A DNA stretch of 64,000 nucleotides from Tieghemiomyces parasiticus. Lineage: Eukaryota; Kickxellomycota; Dimargaritomycetes; Dimargaritales; Dimargaritaceae. Below are positions 1-13,000 of the stretch, piece after piece. The stretch spans positions 1 to 64,000 of the forward strand of contig JANBPT010000040.1 of the NCBI GenBank assembly GCA_027575765.1, written 5' to 3'. The position numbers were made by a program, and so were the translations under genes. The notes beneath the pieces were generated by a model. The model made no database searches. It was not told the origin of the DNA and saw only the letters and a program-made list of their open reading frames with translations. Every line of letters starts with the position of its first letter. The first letter of the stretch is position 1.

Positions 1-722
1 CAGAATTTGTGGTTCTGAAATAGTAGACTTGGACTTTACCCTGGGATAATCTAATGTGGTGGTTCCCAATCACCACAGAAGGTATAATAAGGGTTGGTCA
101 TGGCAGAGAGTCTCTAACATACCACCCTAAGCCTGAAAGCCATCCTTGATCTCCATCAGGCTGTGTGTAACCAGGTTGGTATCCTTGGAAGTGTCCTTGG
201 TCATGGGCTGGGCAAGGTCCTGAAAATTTGATGTTGAGTAGTGTGGAAATTATTCCACTTTTTGGACATTCAAGATGGCTGTGGTAGTGGAAAAGCACTC
301 CCTGAGTAGCCACCCCATCATCATCGCACTAAACCCACACCATCAATGTTCTCACCTTAACTATTGAGTAGAAAGCCACCAGGCTTTGTCTCCACCACTA
401 CCTCCACCCATTCTAACCCACAATACCTTTCTTTCCTTACCTGGCATCAGGCCATACTATCTACTAGCCATTACTGGCCCCTATTCATCTTATGTATTAA
501 CTTTCTTTTTCCTGACCTGTGACAAGGCAAATACTAACCACCTCCTCACCTTGTATGCCAACTCTGCCTCATGTTAAAGTCTTATGGGCTATAAAAACTT
601 ACAAAGAGAACACTTTAATAAATACTATCATTATCTACTACACTCTATTACTATATTGAGCACCCTGGGCTCCTACCTACTGCAATAAGTTACAAGTCTT
701 TAATTCTGAGCCTTAAAATGGA
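1..722. other. CpG-depleted, gene-free block at left window edge
   Basis: I found only one CG dinucleotide in this stretch (near 326), whereas the sequence from about 725 on has frequent CpG. No convincing coding frame was seen. Short open frames (98-313 on minus, 386-577 on plus) match no family I know. CpG loss with TpG/CpA excess is what cytosine methylation and deamination of an old repeat would leave; that reading is inference. The block may continue to the left of the window. Confidence 0.5.
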
Positions 723-3700
723 AAGACGAGTATTGATTCAGTGTGAATGAGTTGAAATAACGAAGCTGGGATATTGAGATAAAGCTTGTTAGATGAGCAA
801 TGTGGGTAATAGGTAATGGCTCTTCACTGGTGATAGTGACGGGCTACTATCCAATTCACAATGTCCGCTTTTCCGCGCCATTTTGGGGCCAGCACCATGT
901 GCCTCATGGGAAATCTCGACTTGCTCTGGCTTGTGTGCCTTAACTAAGCCCGCAGTTATGTGTCCCGTTACTAATTAATAAAATCTGGCTTCCAAACTAT
1001 TGCGGGGATAGGCTACATTGCTCAAGGCTTTGAGTCTTGTGAAACGCCCTGCGCCTGACTTATAGCCAAGCTATCACTCGCCAAGTGATTGACTCGTCCT
1101 GGTACAAGTTTGCCCACACTAGGGCACAGTGACCGATACTGATCTCGTCGTAGGGTCACCCAAGCTCGCTGGCAGCTAATTGAAGGACTGCCTGGCTGGG
1201 CCGTCCAATGGTTCCCCATTTGCTATTAAAGCGCTGGAAGTATGGCAATGAGCCCGCTCGTCACCATCCTCATTTGCTAAGCTCTCCTCTGCTCTGAATA
1301 CCGGCCGTTGCTGCTGAGGGTATCTTTTCCCACAGGGCCCGCCAAGCCGCCAAGCCTTTGCTTAGCAGTTTCTACAAACCTTGACAAGTGTGCATACCGG
1401 CAAAGGCTTTTGTAACTTACCGGGTTACGTAGGCTTCTGGACTCCCTCATGGATTCCTTTTCCCTCTTAAGCTCAACATAGCCCCTCTTTACAAATGCTT
1501 GGTTTTGCCACTTACCACCCTGCTCCCCATTTGTAGAGAGCCATGGACACGGGAGAGGCCCTCATGATTGGATATACCATGGTTACACCGACTATCCCCA
1601 ATAGTGGCTAGCCAACCTTTTGGTGGGAAGAATTAAGTCCTAGTGGGGTGTCTACCAGCCTCTCCGCCCACTGCATGATGCTTCTAGAGGTGTAAAAATA
1701 CAACGTAAATAGGGGGAGTTAGATGTGGGGGGTAAAGATACCATGGATTATACTCACCTCCCCATATTTGAATGGCACCATAGGCACCCTAATCCTATTG
1801 ACTCTGCCCCCAGCCTACTGTATATCGCGCCTAGCTGGTCTGCTCGTCTTTCGTGTTATGAATCGAGCCGTCTGCTTCTCTGGTAGTTAGGAATGACTAA
1901 CCGCCAGTCGGAAGATCATGGATTTAGTCGTGTGAGGCTTCCTTTCTCCCCTATATCGTATACCGGTATTGCTGCCTCCACAGCTTTGCACCGTAATCAC
2001 TGCCGGCCTCCATTTAAGAATTTCCCCTTTGAAAACACCTCCTGGCCGTGTCCTGACGACCTGCAGCTTGCCACCGCCAATCTTCCCTATCATACACCCC
2101 CCCCTGGTTATGCCGCTTTCATCTTTCTCGGGATGTATCCTCTAATTAGCATACCTCTGGATTGATGTAAAAGCCCCCCCCTCCGCCTTTCTGCCCATTA
2201 CCACCGTCAGATGTCAAATATAAACACAGGCCGATGTAATATGCTGCATCTAGAAGATGTCAACGCCAAACCAGACACCTGTCAATCGAGATAAATAATA
2301 ATAGCATGACATGGCCATCGGGCTGCACATGTCACAGCTTACTCGCTCACACGACATCACCACTCCCGAAGGATGCCAGTCTCGCTGATTAATTCGAGTC
2401 GTAGTGACCGCCCCACTGACATATCCCCTATCACCGCACTAGGTACGTTTGCCAACGTACGTGGTGGTCTCTTAAGGTCGTCCACTCATTTGGCGAGTCA
2501 AAGTGGAACCTTACATTTCCGCCAATGGCAAGGCCCTGTCATTCCTCAGCCACAGTCCGTGGACTGCGAATGTGTCGCCGGCAGCCAAGTGGAGTGCTGG
2601 ATAACTAATTCCTCTTTCCCGTAGTGCGTGTTCATCGTACCGCTTACTATTACAGCTCCCGGCCAGTTCCGATCGTCACTCCTCCCCCTTTGGTCCATCG
2701 GTTCCATATCCCCGTCCAGAATGCTGTCCCCTCGGCTCACCGCGCCCGCGCTAATCATTTTGCCGAATAACACTCTCTTTTAAAATTGACCTACCCGCAC
2801 GTCATTAAAGAAGACAGCGTTCCGCTTTAATCGCAGCAACCTACCTCTCTGTGCCTTCTTCATATTATACCTTTTGAAGGGGGCAGTGGCACTTGTTCCC
2901 CCCCCCCTAGAGACCACAATATTTGATGGCCCCGTTGAGGAGGTCGTAACCAGGGCACCAGCACTCATCGATACGAGGAAAAAACAACTTTAAAAACCTT
3001 TCCTTTTTTTGCATTCGAGGCCATGAGCTGACCTCCTGCGTTATGAAAACTACTGTCGCTTAATTTCCTTCCACGGTTTAGAGGGAGGTTGATCGATCCC
3101 AATATGGCTCTGGAAGGAAGATATCGTCAGGCGACAGGGTACCGCTTTTAATAATGTTTGCGTTGTAAGGGAAATATAATGCCCCTGGTACCCATACATG
3201 GCGGACCAGTGGGTCGGCATCTAAACCCTGGAATGACAATGTTGTGGCTAATGATAGCCGCATCGGCTCGGAGCGCCGTAATGAACCGTGCGGGGACGAT
3301 TGCAGTGGATGAACTGAGCTGAGAAGGATTCGTGGATCCAGTGACCGCGTACGTGCGTTTCATGATGCTATTCCTACTTGCCCCTTAGATTTGCCAGTGC
3401 AGCTGAATACGATTAAGACGCGTGCCTTCCGCGGATTGGTAGGGCCCGTAGCCCAATGGTCCATTGGATAACTTCTTGACGGTTGACGTATTTTAAAACT
3501 GTTTCTTGAGCCTAGCCGGTCGGTTGACGGAATGCAGTACAAGTAAAAGAAATCTTGATACAGGAGGTGGACAATGAAGGGGGAGGGTTCACTAAGTCAC
3601 TGGTGCCTTATAAATACCGGGTTCAGATTTCTGCCATGTGTGAATACCAACACAGAAGCTGGACTGCGATGGTGCAATCGATAAATGTGCTGCGGTGGTG

Positions 3701-5725
3701 CTGTCCTTCTGATATACAAGTGTGTATATGTATATGTAATTTTTTTTAAACCCAAATGGGTGCATTTCCGGGTTGACTGCGAGTCGGCACACGGTATTCT
3801 CCCTCCCCCCTAAAAAAAGTATCACAGTAAAGGATGTCAGAACACCACCTACATCTGGCACTGGTCGGCTCCAACCCTTCCGAACATCGAAGTGACAGCT
3901 CACCGCCAGGGCGACATGTGCCTGTTGGTTGCCCTGGATATAGCCGATACGTCAGCGCAAACGCGTCTCTCGGGGCCACCAACGCGAGGACAGCAATGAT
4001 CGCGACAGTAATAAAACTTTGTCCATCAAAAGGGTCAAGTGGGTGAGTAGGACGTGAATGCTTTGCACCTGTCCACACCTTACCCCTCCTAACACACAGC
4101 CATTCGCTCACATTTTCAACGGCAAGCGCTGCTGTATTGGGCCAACTGGACAACGGTCCTGGACACCAGTGTTCAACGGTAATAGGGTCGAAGAGCCGTC
4201 TGGGACATCCTGACGCTTATGTCAGCCAACTTTACGGCTCTTGCCTGGCTAGCACGAGCTGGACCATTATTTTTTTCGTGAGGATTAGGTATGGGATTGA
4301 GGTGCAACCCAACTAATAGTGCAGACTTTCACCTTTTTTCACCAATACCCTAGGCTAAAATAAAAGTGCGTGTTCAGGGAAGAAGAGAAGGGAGGAAGTG
4401 CCCTTCGGCCGGATATGTATGGCGTCCCTGTTGCGGCACCCTACTCTCTCTCTCTCTCTCTCTTTCACTCGGAGACCACCGTTTATTCAATTAGACTGCC
4501 GACCGAAAAAGAAACTGTATTGTAAAATCAGTACGGCGTGGGGGTAAGGGGTTTTGTGTGGGCCAGGGGCAAGCTAATCATGGTACTCCGCCCTCGAGCG
4601 AGGGGAACGGGACGGCCAGAAAATGATGGCTAACATACCGAGTATGTGGAATGGGTTGGGCCGGGGGGAGGTTTGTCCCATATCCATCTATTTTAAGGAC
4701 CTGACGTGTCAATACGCCGGAATCCCAATCGACGACGCGGGATGGTATTAGTTCTGGTAGAGAAGGGAAGATGGGAGCGTCGGTGTTTTACACGGGCGGG
4801 ATCCAGCATCTGCGGGGTGCAGGGTGAGGTAAGTGGTGGCGGCGGCAACAGTGGTCCGTTTTCTTATCTCTTCCCCCCCCCCTCTCCGTCTCTATCTAGG
4901 TTTGCGCCGACCCCTTGCCACTACCCATCAATCATAGCTCGCACCGTTTGACACGAGCTTCCAGGGGATGACCAACTCGGGGCCTCGGCGGAGATGCCTT
5001 TCCCTCCCTCAATGTATGGACGGGGCGTCATCACTCAGTGATTTAGCGGCTCAAACTCGGGTTGCTGCTACTCTACACTGAAAGGCAGGAGGGGAGTGAC
5101 GGTCCTGTCTAATCCTATACAGCGCAGCCGGTCCACTAGATATCTCACTCCCTTATCCCAGCTGACATATGCACCAGGGTAGAGGGGACAGGGTTGGTCA
5201 CGCACGGGCAAACCGCGGTAACCGCAGCCAGGGAATAGTAGACCCCTCGCCCTTCATAAACATGCCCCCCCTCACTGATTACGAAATAGTATCATCTTAT
5301 GTCAGGATCATAAGCTTTAAGGAGTTGTATTTATGGTTTAGGGCTTGGAATGTGGGTGTGTACATGGCCCATGGGATATCGAGAACGGAGTGCCGTTGAG
5401 AACGAAGGTTGAAGTGGTACACAAAGTTTAAACAGAAAGTAAATATTACATGAGGACAAGTGTACTGTACAATGAAGGAGGGGGGATGGTGAGCTGGGTG
5501 TGGTAGAATGGAGGGGAGGGGGGAATGCGATGCGACGTGTAAAGTAATGAACTGGGGTTGTACAGCAATCACAGGAAAGGGTATGGGCAGGCAACGAAGG
5601 TGAGGGGAGTAAGGCTCAGGGGCGGTGCAGTAAACTACACGCTGAGCGGCTGATAAGGTTAAAATGATAATCGGTGTCGCACAATAAAAAGAATAACTGA
5701 CCAGAAAGCCAGAGCCAATTTGCGC
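723..5725. other. Intergenic, no gene recognised
   Basis: About 5 kb downstream of the HMG-box gene. Open frames are short (135 aa at most), overlap each other on both strands and show no known motif. Contains a (CT)n microsatellite near 4444-4463 and many short G/C or T runs. Nothing else supportable. Confidence 0.6.
4444..4463. repeat. (CT)n microsatellite
   Basis: About ten uninterrupted CT units in the spacer downstream of the HMG-box gene. No function inferred. Confidence 0.85.
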
Positions 5726-6766
5726 TTACTGCTGGGGGAGGAAGCTTTGGATGAAGTCGAGGTTCAACAATGAAGGATCAAAGGTGGTCGACATATCAAA
5801 GTTGGCGAGGGTGGAGGACACGGGCAGAGCAGTATCAAAGTCGGGGAAGGCAGGGTAGCACATGGAGGAGGGATCAAACATGGCGCCCAGAGCGGAGGGG
5901 TCAAACGGCGACATTGCCGAAAGGAGCGGTGAGGTGGCGGCGGTAGTGCAAGTGGTAGGCGCAGGGGTGGCCGCAGGGGTGGCCGCAGGGACGGCGGCCG
6001 GTGACAAAGATGCCATCAGGGGCGGGGTACCAAGCAATTCGAGGGCCGGGGAGATGGGAGCCGCGGCCGGGTCGGGGGTACCAGCCAACCGCAGCTTCTT
6101 CGGGTTCTTTGATTTGCGCGGGCAGTACTTGTAGTCCGGGTAAGTGGTGGCGTGGGCGTTCTTCTCGTCCTCGGCCCGACGGCGGTACTCGTCCTTGACC
6201 AACTCGGCCTCCTCCTTCCACATGCGGCCGATAATCTTGGAAATGTCCTTGTTGGGAATACTGGGTCCCGTGTGAGTGGCCACCAAGTCACGGTGCTTTT
6301 CTTGCCGGTAGATGATGAAGGCGTTGCGTGGGCGCGGGATGTGGTCCGGGGAGGACCGCGTCCGGGTGCGCGGGGCCCGCTTGGCGGTCAGCTTGACCTT
6401 TGTGGGCGATGTCGGGGCAGACATGGGTTTCGTGGCCGGAGTTAGGGGTGGGGAGGAGGAGGTAGAGGAGGCGGTCGTCGACGGGACCTGGGAGACTGGC
6501 TTGGGCGAGGCTGGCGGGGTATTGAAGAGAGAGGCGGCAGCCAGGGCAGTTGAGTCCGGGGAAGGGATGTAGAAGGCAGGTAGGTAGCTGGCCATGTGGA
6601 GGTACTGTTGGTAGGGGTTCTGGGCGGTCAGGTCGGCGTTGGACGCCGGGCTCATGCTCTCGGCTGTGAAGAAGGACGCGTATGAGCTGAAGTCGTCGGA
6701 TGTGTGACCCGAGAAACTGAGCAGTGACTGGGTCGGAGCGGTGTGGGCCATTGGGGCGGCGTTCAT
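5726..6766 (-). CDS. HMG-box transcription factor, MATA_HMG type
   Basis: Uninterrupted 346-codon gene starting at ATG. The HMG box spans about residues 142-220. It opens with RPRNAFIIYRQEKH, followed by SKIIGRMWKEE and YKYCPRKS, the pattern of the fungal MATA_HMG subclass (mating-type proteins such as S. pombe Mc and zygomycete sex-locus factors). Such boxes bind the DNA minor groove and bend it. The box is preceded by a basic K/R/T segment (about 123-137) that could be a nuclear signal. The flanks are low-complexity Ser/Pro/Ala/Thr, typical of activation regions. The family call is secure. A sexual role is not: the neighbours usual at Mucoromycota sex loci (triose-phosphate transporter, RNA helicase) are absent here, and related boxes also occur in Rox1/Ste11-like regulators. 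Confidence 0.9.
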   Translation of the reverse strand: MNAAPMAHTAPTQSLLSFSGHTSDDFSSYASFFTAESMSPASNADLTAQNPYQQYLHMASYLPAFYIPSPDSTALAAASLFNTPPASPKPVSQVPSTTASSTSSSPPLTPATKPMSAPTSPTKVKLTAKRAPRTRTRSSPDHIPRPRNAFIIYRQEKHRDLVATHTGPSIPNKDISKIIGRMWKEEAELVKDEYRRRAEDEKNAHATTYPDYKYCPRKSKNPKKLRLAGTPDPAAAPISPALELLGTPPLMASLSPAAVPAATPAATPAPTTCTTAATSPLLSAMSPFDPSALGAMFDPSSMCYPAFPDFDTALPVSSTLANFDMSTTFDPSLLNLDFIQSFLPQQ

Positions 6767-7024
6767 GTTGTGTGCTGCGTATAATGGAGTGGTTGGGTAG
6801 AAGTATTAATCAGGTAAAGAGGTAGGAATCGGTAGATGCCGGCAAGCACAGATGAAAATATGGTGAAGGCAAGCTGGTTGTTGGGAATTGAATTGAGGAA
6901 GTAGATAGAGAGGTGAATATAGGTATTTGCTGAGCAGAGTGGAGTAGGATGGTCTCGAGAACCAGATAGATAGGAATGGTCAGTAAGTGTGATGACACAC
7001 CGAGAGGGCGGGGGCAGGTCAGTG

Positions 7025-7032
7025 CTTTTATA
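7025..7032 (-). promoter_or_regulatory. TATA box of the HMG-box gene
   Basis: TATAAAAG on the minus strand, about 260 bp upstream of the ATG at 6766. Position and sequence fit a core promoter with a 5' leader of roughly 230 nt; inferred, not proven. Confidence 0.4.
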
Positions 7033-7039
7033 CGTGACG

Positions 7040-10000
7040 GGGCACTCTGGGAATTGAGGTCCACGGGCGGACAGGGGGGGACTAAGGTTTGAAGGGGATG
7101 GTGGGTGGGGAGGTGGAAAAAATCAAATCAAAAAGAGGGCAGACGATGAAAGGAAAAGAAGGGTGGGGTGGGATGGGTTGGACTAAAAAAAGAACCCAAC
7201 CGGGTACGAGTGGGAGAGGGAGGCAATACCCCCTGGTAGAGGAACCCCGCCAGTCAGCGTAGAGTAGTGAGGGAAAGCGGGTAGCGAGGTGGGCCGACCT
7301 TGCCCAAGCCTACCGACCCAGTCCAAAAAAGGTAATACGACCCACGCCCACACCCACGCCCCACACATCACGCTGCTAGTTCATGGTGGTGGTGGGGGGG
7401 GGAAAGCCAGGGCCGAACAGCAAGAGAGGGGTGCGTCGGAAACGGGGTGGGGAGGATCTGTACCGACTGCTGGCCTGGCCCAAGGGCGCACCGTTCTCTT
7501 TAGAAATCGACCCTCCCCGATATTCATCCCTCCGCCTAACTGCGGACTTTACTTCCCTCCCTTTCCCCCGACTTTATGTTTGTCTGCTAACGCTGGAACA
7601 GTATAATATACGCCATACTCTCCGGCTGCCCTATTTCGTTCCTGCTCACCTCACCCAATTCCGCCACCTCTGGTCGCACACTCGCTCTTCCCGGCTACGG
7701 CCTTCAGCTCTAACCGACATGGTAGTGGCGGTCCTTACTTATTGGTCCGGTCTGGCCAGTAATTTTCCGATACATCAGACCTGTTCCACCTACCTTGGAC
7801 AGGTAGCCTTACTTTATTTGGCTGGTCCCGAAGCGGCCCTTACACGGGTCCCTATCATTTTTGATTCAGGTTCGTTTTCGGTCCACGCTGATAAGGTTAG
7901 GCTATTTGCTATTCGATCGAGCCCGGGTGTGCTTTATAGCCTGGTGCCAGCGTTGGACCCATGAATCAGAGATGTCGGGCATGGCCACACTCCAGGTGAC
8001 CGAGGGCCCGGGGAAGATGCCAAGACCCGGGGCCTGAAATGGGCGGGGACACTTGCAGCGTAAACATCAGTATCAATCGGCCCTGTCGCTGGTGACCCGC
8101 CATGGATAGTTGACTCGATAAAACGGAAAGCGGTCGAACCTATCTGTGGTCTCTCGCCCTGGTACCTAATAAATCCCAGGACTCGGGTTGTTTCCTTTAT
8201 CGTCATGGTAACGGCAAAGTCGGGTGTATAGGCACATACCCTCATATGCCGAACTACCATCGGTTCGAATTGACCAATGCTGCGGCCACTGGATAGACTA
8301 TTTGGCAAGTACCCATCTGACCTGATGAACGCAGGAGATGTAAATACCATGGACTGCGATGTAGAAATCCACGTGTCTCACAGGAACTTTCTATTGATGA
8401 CCTGGAACTTCGCTATACGGGTAAAGTGGGCGATGGAGAGCCATCAGTCATCGCTGAATGGTTCGCAGTCCGCCTTAAACTTTATCGTTGACGTTGCTGG
8501 TTCCCTTATCGTCCCGTGAAGTGCCACCGAATGGGGCCGCGCAGCTTTATCCACCCGGCCACTTCTTCGCGATCTGCATTGCATCGCCCATCAACCACCT
8601 CGCTCCCACCTGCTCACCAATAAAGCATCTTGCAAGTCTTGACCCAAGTTAGAGACTCTGAAGAGGAAGGTGTTTGGATTATCCAGAGGATAGGGCTCCC
8701 CCTTCCCCCATGCTCTGTCGAACTCCCCACTGTCGCCGCCTCTGTGCTAACATCCGGAGGTGGGAATGTACACTACCGCCATCTTGCCCTCCCCATAGCG
8801 GTGTTGTTGATAGTCCAACCGTGGTGGTTTTGTTTTCGACAACCACCCGTTTAGGAGCGGATCTCAGAGAACTAGGCTAACAGGCGTACCCCAGGTGGAA
8901 TACAGCCGTTTCTTCCTCTACCTCTCCATCGTGGAATGCGGGTTGGATAATCCAAAGTGAAGAAAAGACGGCATCATTGCCCGGACTCAGTGGGGCCTAA
9001 CGATTAACGCCGAAACCACCTCATGTCCAATGTCGAATGTGGACTCAAGCGGCCCCTTCGGTCGACCAGTGCAACCAAATATGGTAATTATGTGAATGTG
9101 GCCCTGTCGGTACTAGCAAGCGGCGGCAGGGGGGATTCGAAGGCTTGGCACTGGCACGGGAAGAATAAAGTGGCGGTGTCGAGATCATGGGGCTTATATG
9201 ATTGAGGAATAATGTGAAAGGGCCACGGACTAGTCGACATAGCCCAAGGCTGCAAGCGCTCTCATTTATTCCCCCCTTTTTTAGCCGCTATCTTTTTAGG
9301 GTGAGAGCCTCTGCGGGGCCCATCAAGATTCCGAGTTTGCCCAGAAGTGAATCTCTGGACTGGGTTAAACTCATTCATTCACTCCCAACTTCAGTAGAGT
9401 AGCGCAGATTTAGACATAATATGAACTGCGGCCGTAATCGCGTTGCAAAGTATTACCTAAGCTGATTGGGTTTAGAATTGTACCTGCCACGTCGGATGGT
9501 TCACCAATGGGCAATGTATAGCTTAGAAAGCGAGGGGGGAGGACCTAACTAGTCGATATAGCACTCCGTCCTCGCATGTTCTTCCCAGCCACATTCCGAC
9601 TAACGAGTTGGGCCACATCTCCCATTTTTTCACTTTCATTTTGGTTCCACAGGCGACTGCATGGCTCATGTTTCCCCCCTTCCCGCTTCGGACTTAGCGA
9701 GCGCCGAAAGAGTAGGCGGGGCTCACAGGTCAATCCTTACTAGTCGTTTCCCTCTTTGCACAATTTCCTGGGAAGATCGGTTCCTGTCCTTGCTTTACTG
9801 ACCAAGCATGCAGGCCAGTTGACCGCCATTCGCAAACGTATCAGCCTGACGCAGCGATCTGTGGGATACCAATAAGTGAGGGTATAGGTATTGGCTAACA
9901 GGTCGTCTAGGCGGAAGACGTATGCTTGGTGATAGGCCAAGCGTTTCGCGGGTAGCTTCGGGTTGTAATATTCACTGACCAGTTGTAGTTCGTTTGCTCG

Positions 10001-13000
10001 TCTGGTAAAACCCATCCAAGCTGCAGTTAACATTATTCTTTCTATTAATTCGGAGTAGGGAGTAAGGGAGAGCTCCGCACTACGTTCTTCCAGAACCGGG
10101 CCAAGTGGTCAAGCCTAAATGATCGGCGCGATTGCCAGGTATTAAACGCCGACCGGCCCACCCACACTTGGCTACCTCTCGTGGCCAGACGACCCAATCC
10201 AACCCAGGTGTGGTACAGGTGGGATGGACTAAGAGGGAACGCATTCGATGATCGGGTTATTGATAATGACCGGACGGCCATTTGGAACGGTATCACTTGA
10301 CGGGGATGGCCGTCACAGCGGGGTTGGTTACACCAAAGTTTGGGGAGTTCCGAGCCCCACCGTCCCTCCCTTTTTGGATATTATCCCTCGCGCCCCTTAC
10401 CACCCTTAACTGCACCACGCCCGACCGGTCAATAAGCGTGTCACTGCTGCTGAGATGGGGCCAGACTGAATTCTCATGACCTGTGACATTACGGCTAAAG
10501 GGATGTAATTCACAACGCTTAATGGCTGTTGCGCCACACCACAAGGGTCAGCAGGTCGTCGCCGCGTGGCCTGACCTAGCCCGCCCCCGCCCTGATGGGG
10601 TACGGCAACATCGCTAAATCATGGGTCCTTAACACAGTAACTGCGGATTAAACTACAACTACAATTACGTATATGATTTCGATAGAAAGTGGGCTGCATA
10701 GTAATTCACGAGAACGGCCAGTAAGCGCATCTAGTGGATAAAATCGGTATACGAAACGCCTATAATAGGGACGATAAGTGGCAACTTGGGGCTAGGCTAC
10801 GCAACATGTGTGACGCGGTATGTGGCGTTCGCCTCACTAATCAGCGACGAAGTCTAATAGAGCGATGGTGGAAAGTCGAAGCCTACTAACCCCTAAAACT
10901 TGGCGGGGAGCGTAAATCCACGGCCTAGTCGCCGACATGGTGGCACCGCCTAGTCTGTATAGCCACAGTTGGCTAACATCTTAACTGCGTGGCTTCCGAC
11001 GGGCCTCATTAGTGTTAGATAACTAATCTGATAGACGAAGAGCAGTGACCCGCCAATTCATTAAAATGGCCTCTCCAGTTCTTAATCCATTACCACTGGT
11101 TGTGGTTACTGCGGCCGGATGGCATATCCGGCTAGGTGGTACATTTAATAGGCATTGAGTTTCCTTATGTCATTCTCTGAAGCTATACCTCCCCCTTCCC
11201 ATATTTATTACGAGTGGGTCGCCATGCGTATGAAACAGCATGGCGTGCAGCGCCTTTTTCCGACATTGCAAGTAAGGGGCTCATCCCCGCACCGCCCCCC
11301 TCCAGAGGAGACAGCTTGTATCACTTATACGAAATTCGCCCCTACCGTGCTGAAAGGGACATGCCCTCGACAACGAGGAGTGGCAAGAGGGGTACTGGGT
11401 GCGAGCTAAAAATAGATTGCGGCCGTATCTCCTTTCCGTGGCGTTACATCGCACAGACGCACCTTTTCGTTTCTACTGGTAAAAGCTAGAACCTACTGTA
11501 ATGAGGGGGGGGGTCGGCTTGGTACTCGCCGACTACTACTCGTACGATGCTTGTATTACACTTTTGCATATTTTTAGTCAGCTCTATGCAAAAGATACCC
11601 TAGCCTTGCTCACGTGGACGGGGTTCAATGGTATTCGGTGGTGGGAATAGAAATTGAGATGCCAATTAGGATCCTGCCTGAGAACGGCAATCGCTGTCAG
11701 AGCAGAGGCCAAGGTTTGAGCCAATTGGTAACTTAATCCTAGCCAACCCGATCGTTTCTTGGCGAGTCATGGCCCTAAACTTACCAGAGCAGAGATTGGG
11801 AGTCCAGGCGGATAGGCTACAGGGCAAGCGGTAAGTGAGGGGAGGGGGCACGAAAACTGGCAAGGAAAAAAAAAGGTGCGTACCTGAGTTGGCTAGGAGC
11901 GTCTCAAGTTCCTGGTAGGCGACGGAGGGCTAAGGGATAACTAGACCTAATGGAGAATCCGTGACAGACCCGGGCGAAAATGGGACCCCAAAACTACCAG
12001 AGCGATTTGTTTTGGTATCGGGCAGAGCTGCATTGACAACAAGACGACTATAGAGGGATCGGGCCTCGATGCCAAGTCCTGTCGCAAGGTATCACGAATG
12101 TGTACCTGTCCAACCATACCTTTGTTGTTCATTACAAGGGTTTCGTAACAAGGCCCTGATCGTTACGGGCTCACTCTCGCGTGCTTAGGAATGACAGTGC
12201 TTATTCCTCCGCACGCCAATTTTTTCCGCCAACTTAATTCAATGTCCCCCTCCAAAAACAGCGCGTCTAACTTTGCTACACCGCCGTCGTGATCGACCTG
12301 GTTAACCTGTCCGTGTAGCACTTGGAAGCCGCCTCCTAGCGTGGCTACCCTGATGCGTGTGGGGTATATACCTCGCCCGTACGTGGAATAGCCCCGGTCA
12401 TAATCTGTCCGATGGTACATCTAGCGTCCATCGATCAGTGCTTTTAGATTACTAGTGCGGCGGACGTGGACCTAATTTTAGATTGACCGCGCCAGGTTCG
12501 CTCGCAAGGAAAATACACGGCCTTGGCGGTAGGACAAGTTAGGGACAGTATCTGGAGATGAGTGAGAAGGGTGAAGGGAGAGAGAAAGAGAAAGAGAGAG
12601 ATAGGGGGGCGACATTTCGTACGCTGTGATCACCTCCCCAGTAGTACGACAGTCCTTGGCGCGTAAAGAGGACCGCCCATGTCACACCTAAATACTTATC
12701 AATAGGCTATACTGACAAGACCAGCCCCCGGATCCTCCATTGATTGGGGTCCTAAGCTGCAGCGCACAGGGTAAATGGCATGCTCCCACAAAAACCTCAC
12801 TCTTGCTTTTCTTTAAGTGTTGCCACCTACTCTGGAACGTCAAGCCAGCAAACGTTACTATCGTGGCGATGATCTCCCATGGGCTTGCCACAGGCGCTAC
12901 CCTGGTCCTTGGCTAATCTTTATTAGCGAACGTCAAGGCACCTGTCGCGGTTTCTTTTCCCTCCCTTTCATCCTATCTCTTCCTTCCCTTGCAATACTCT

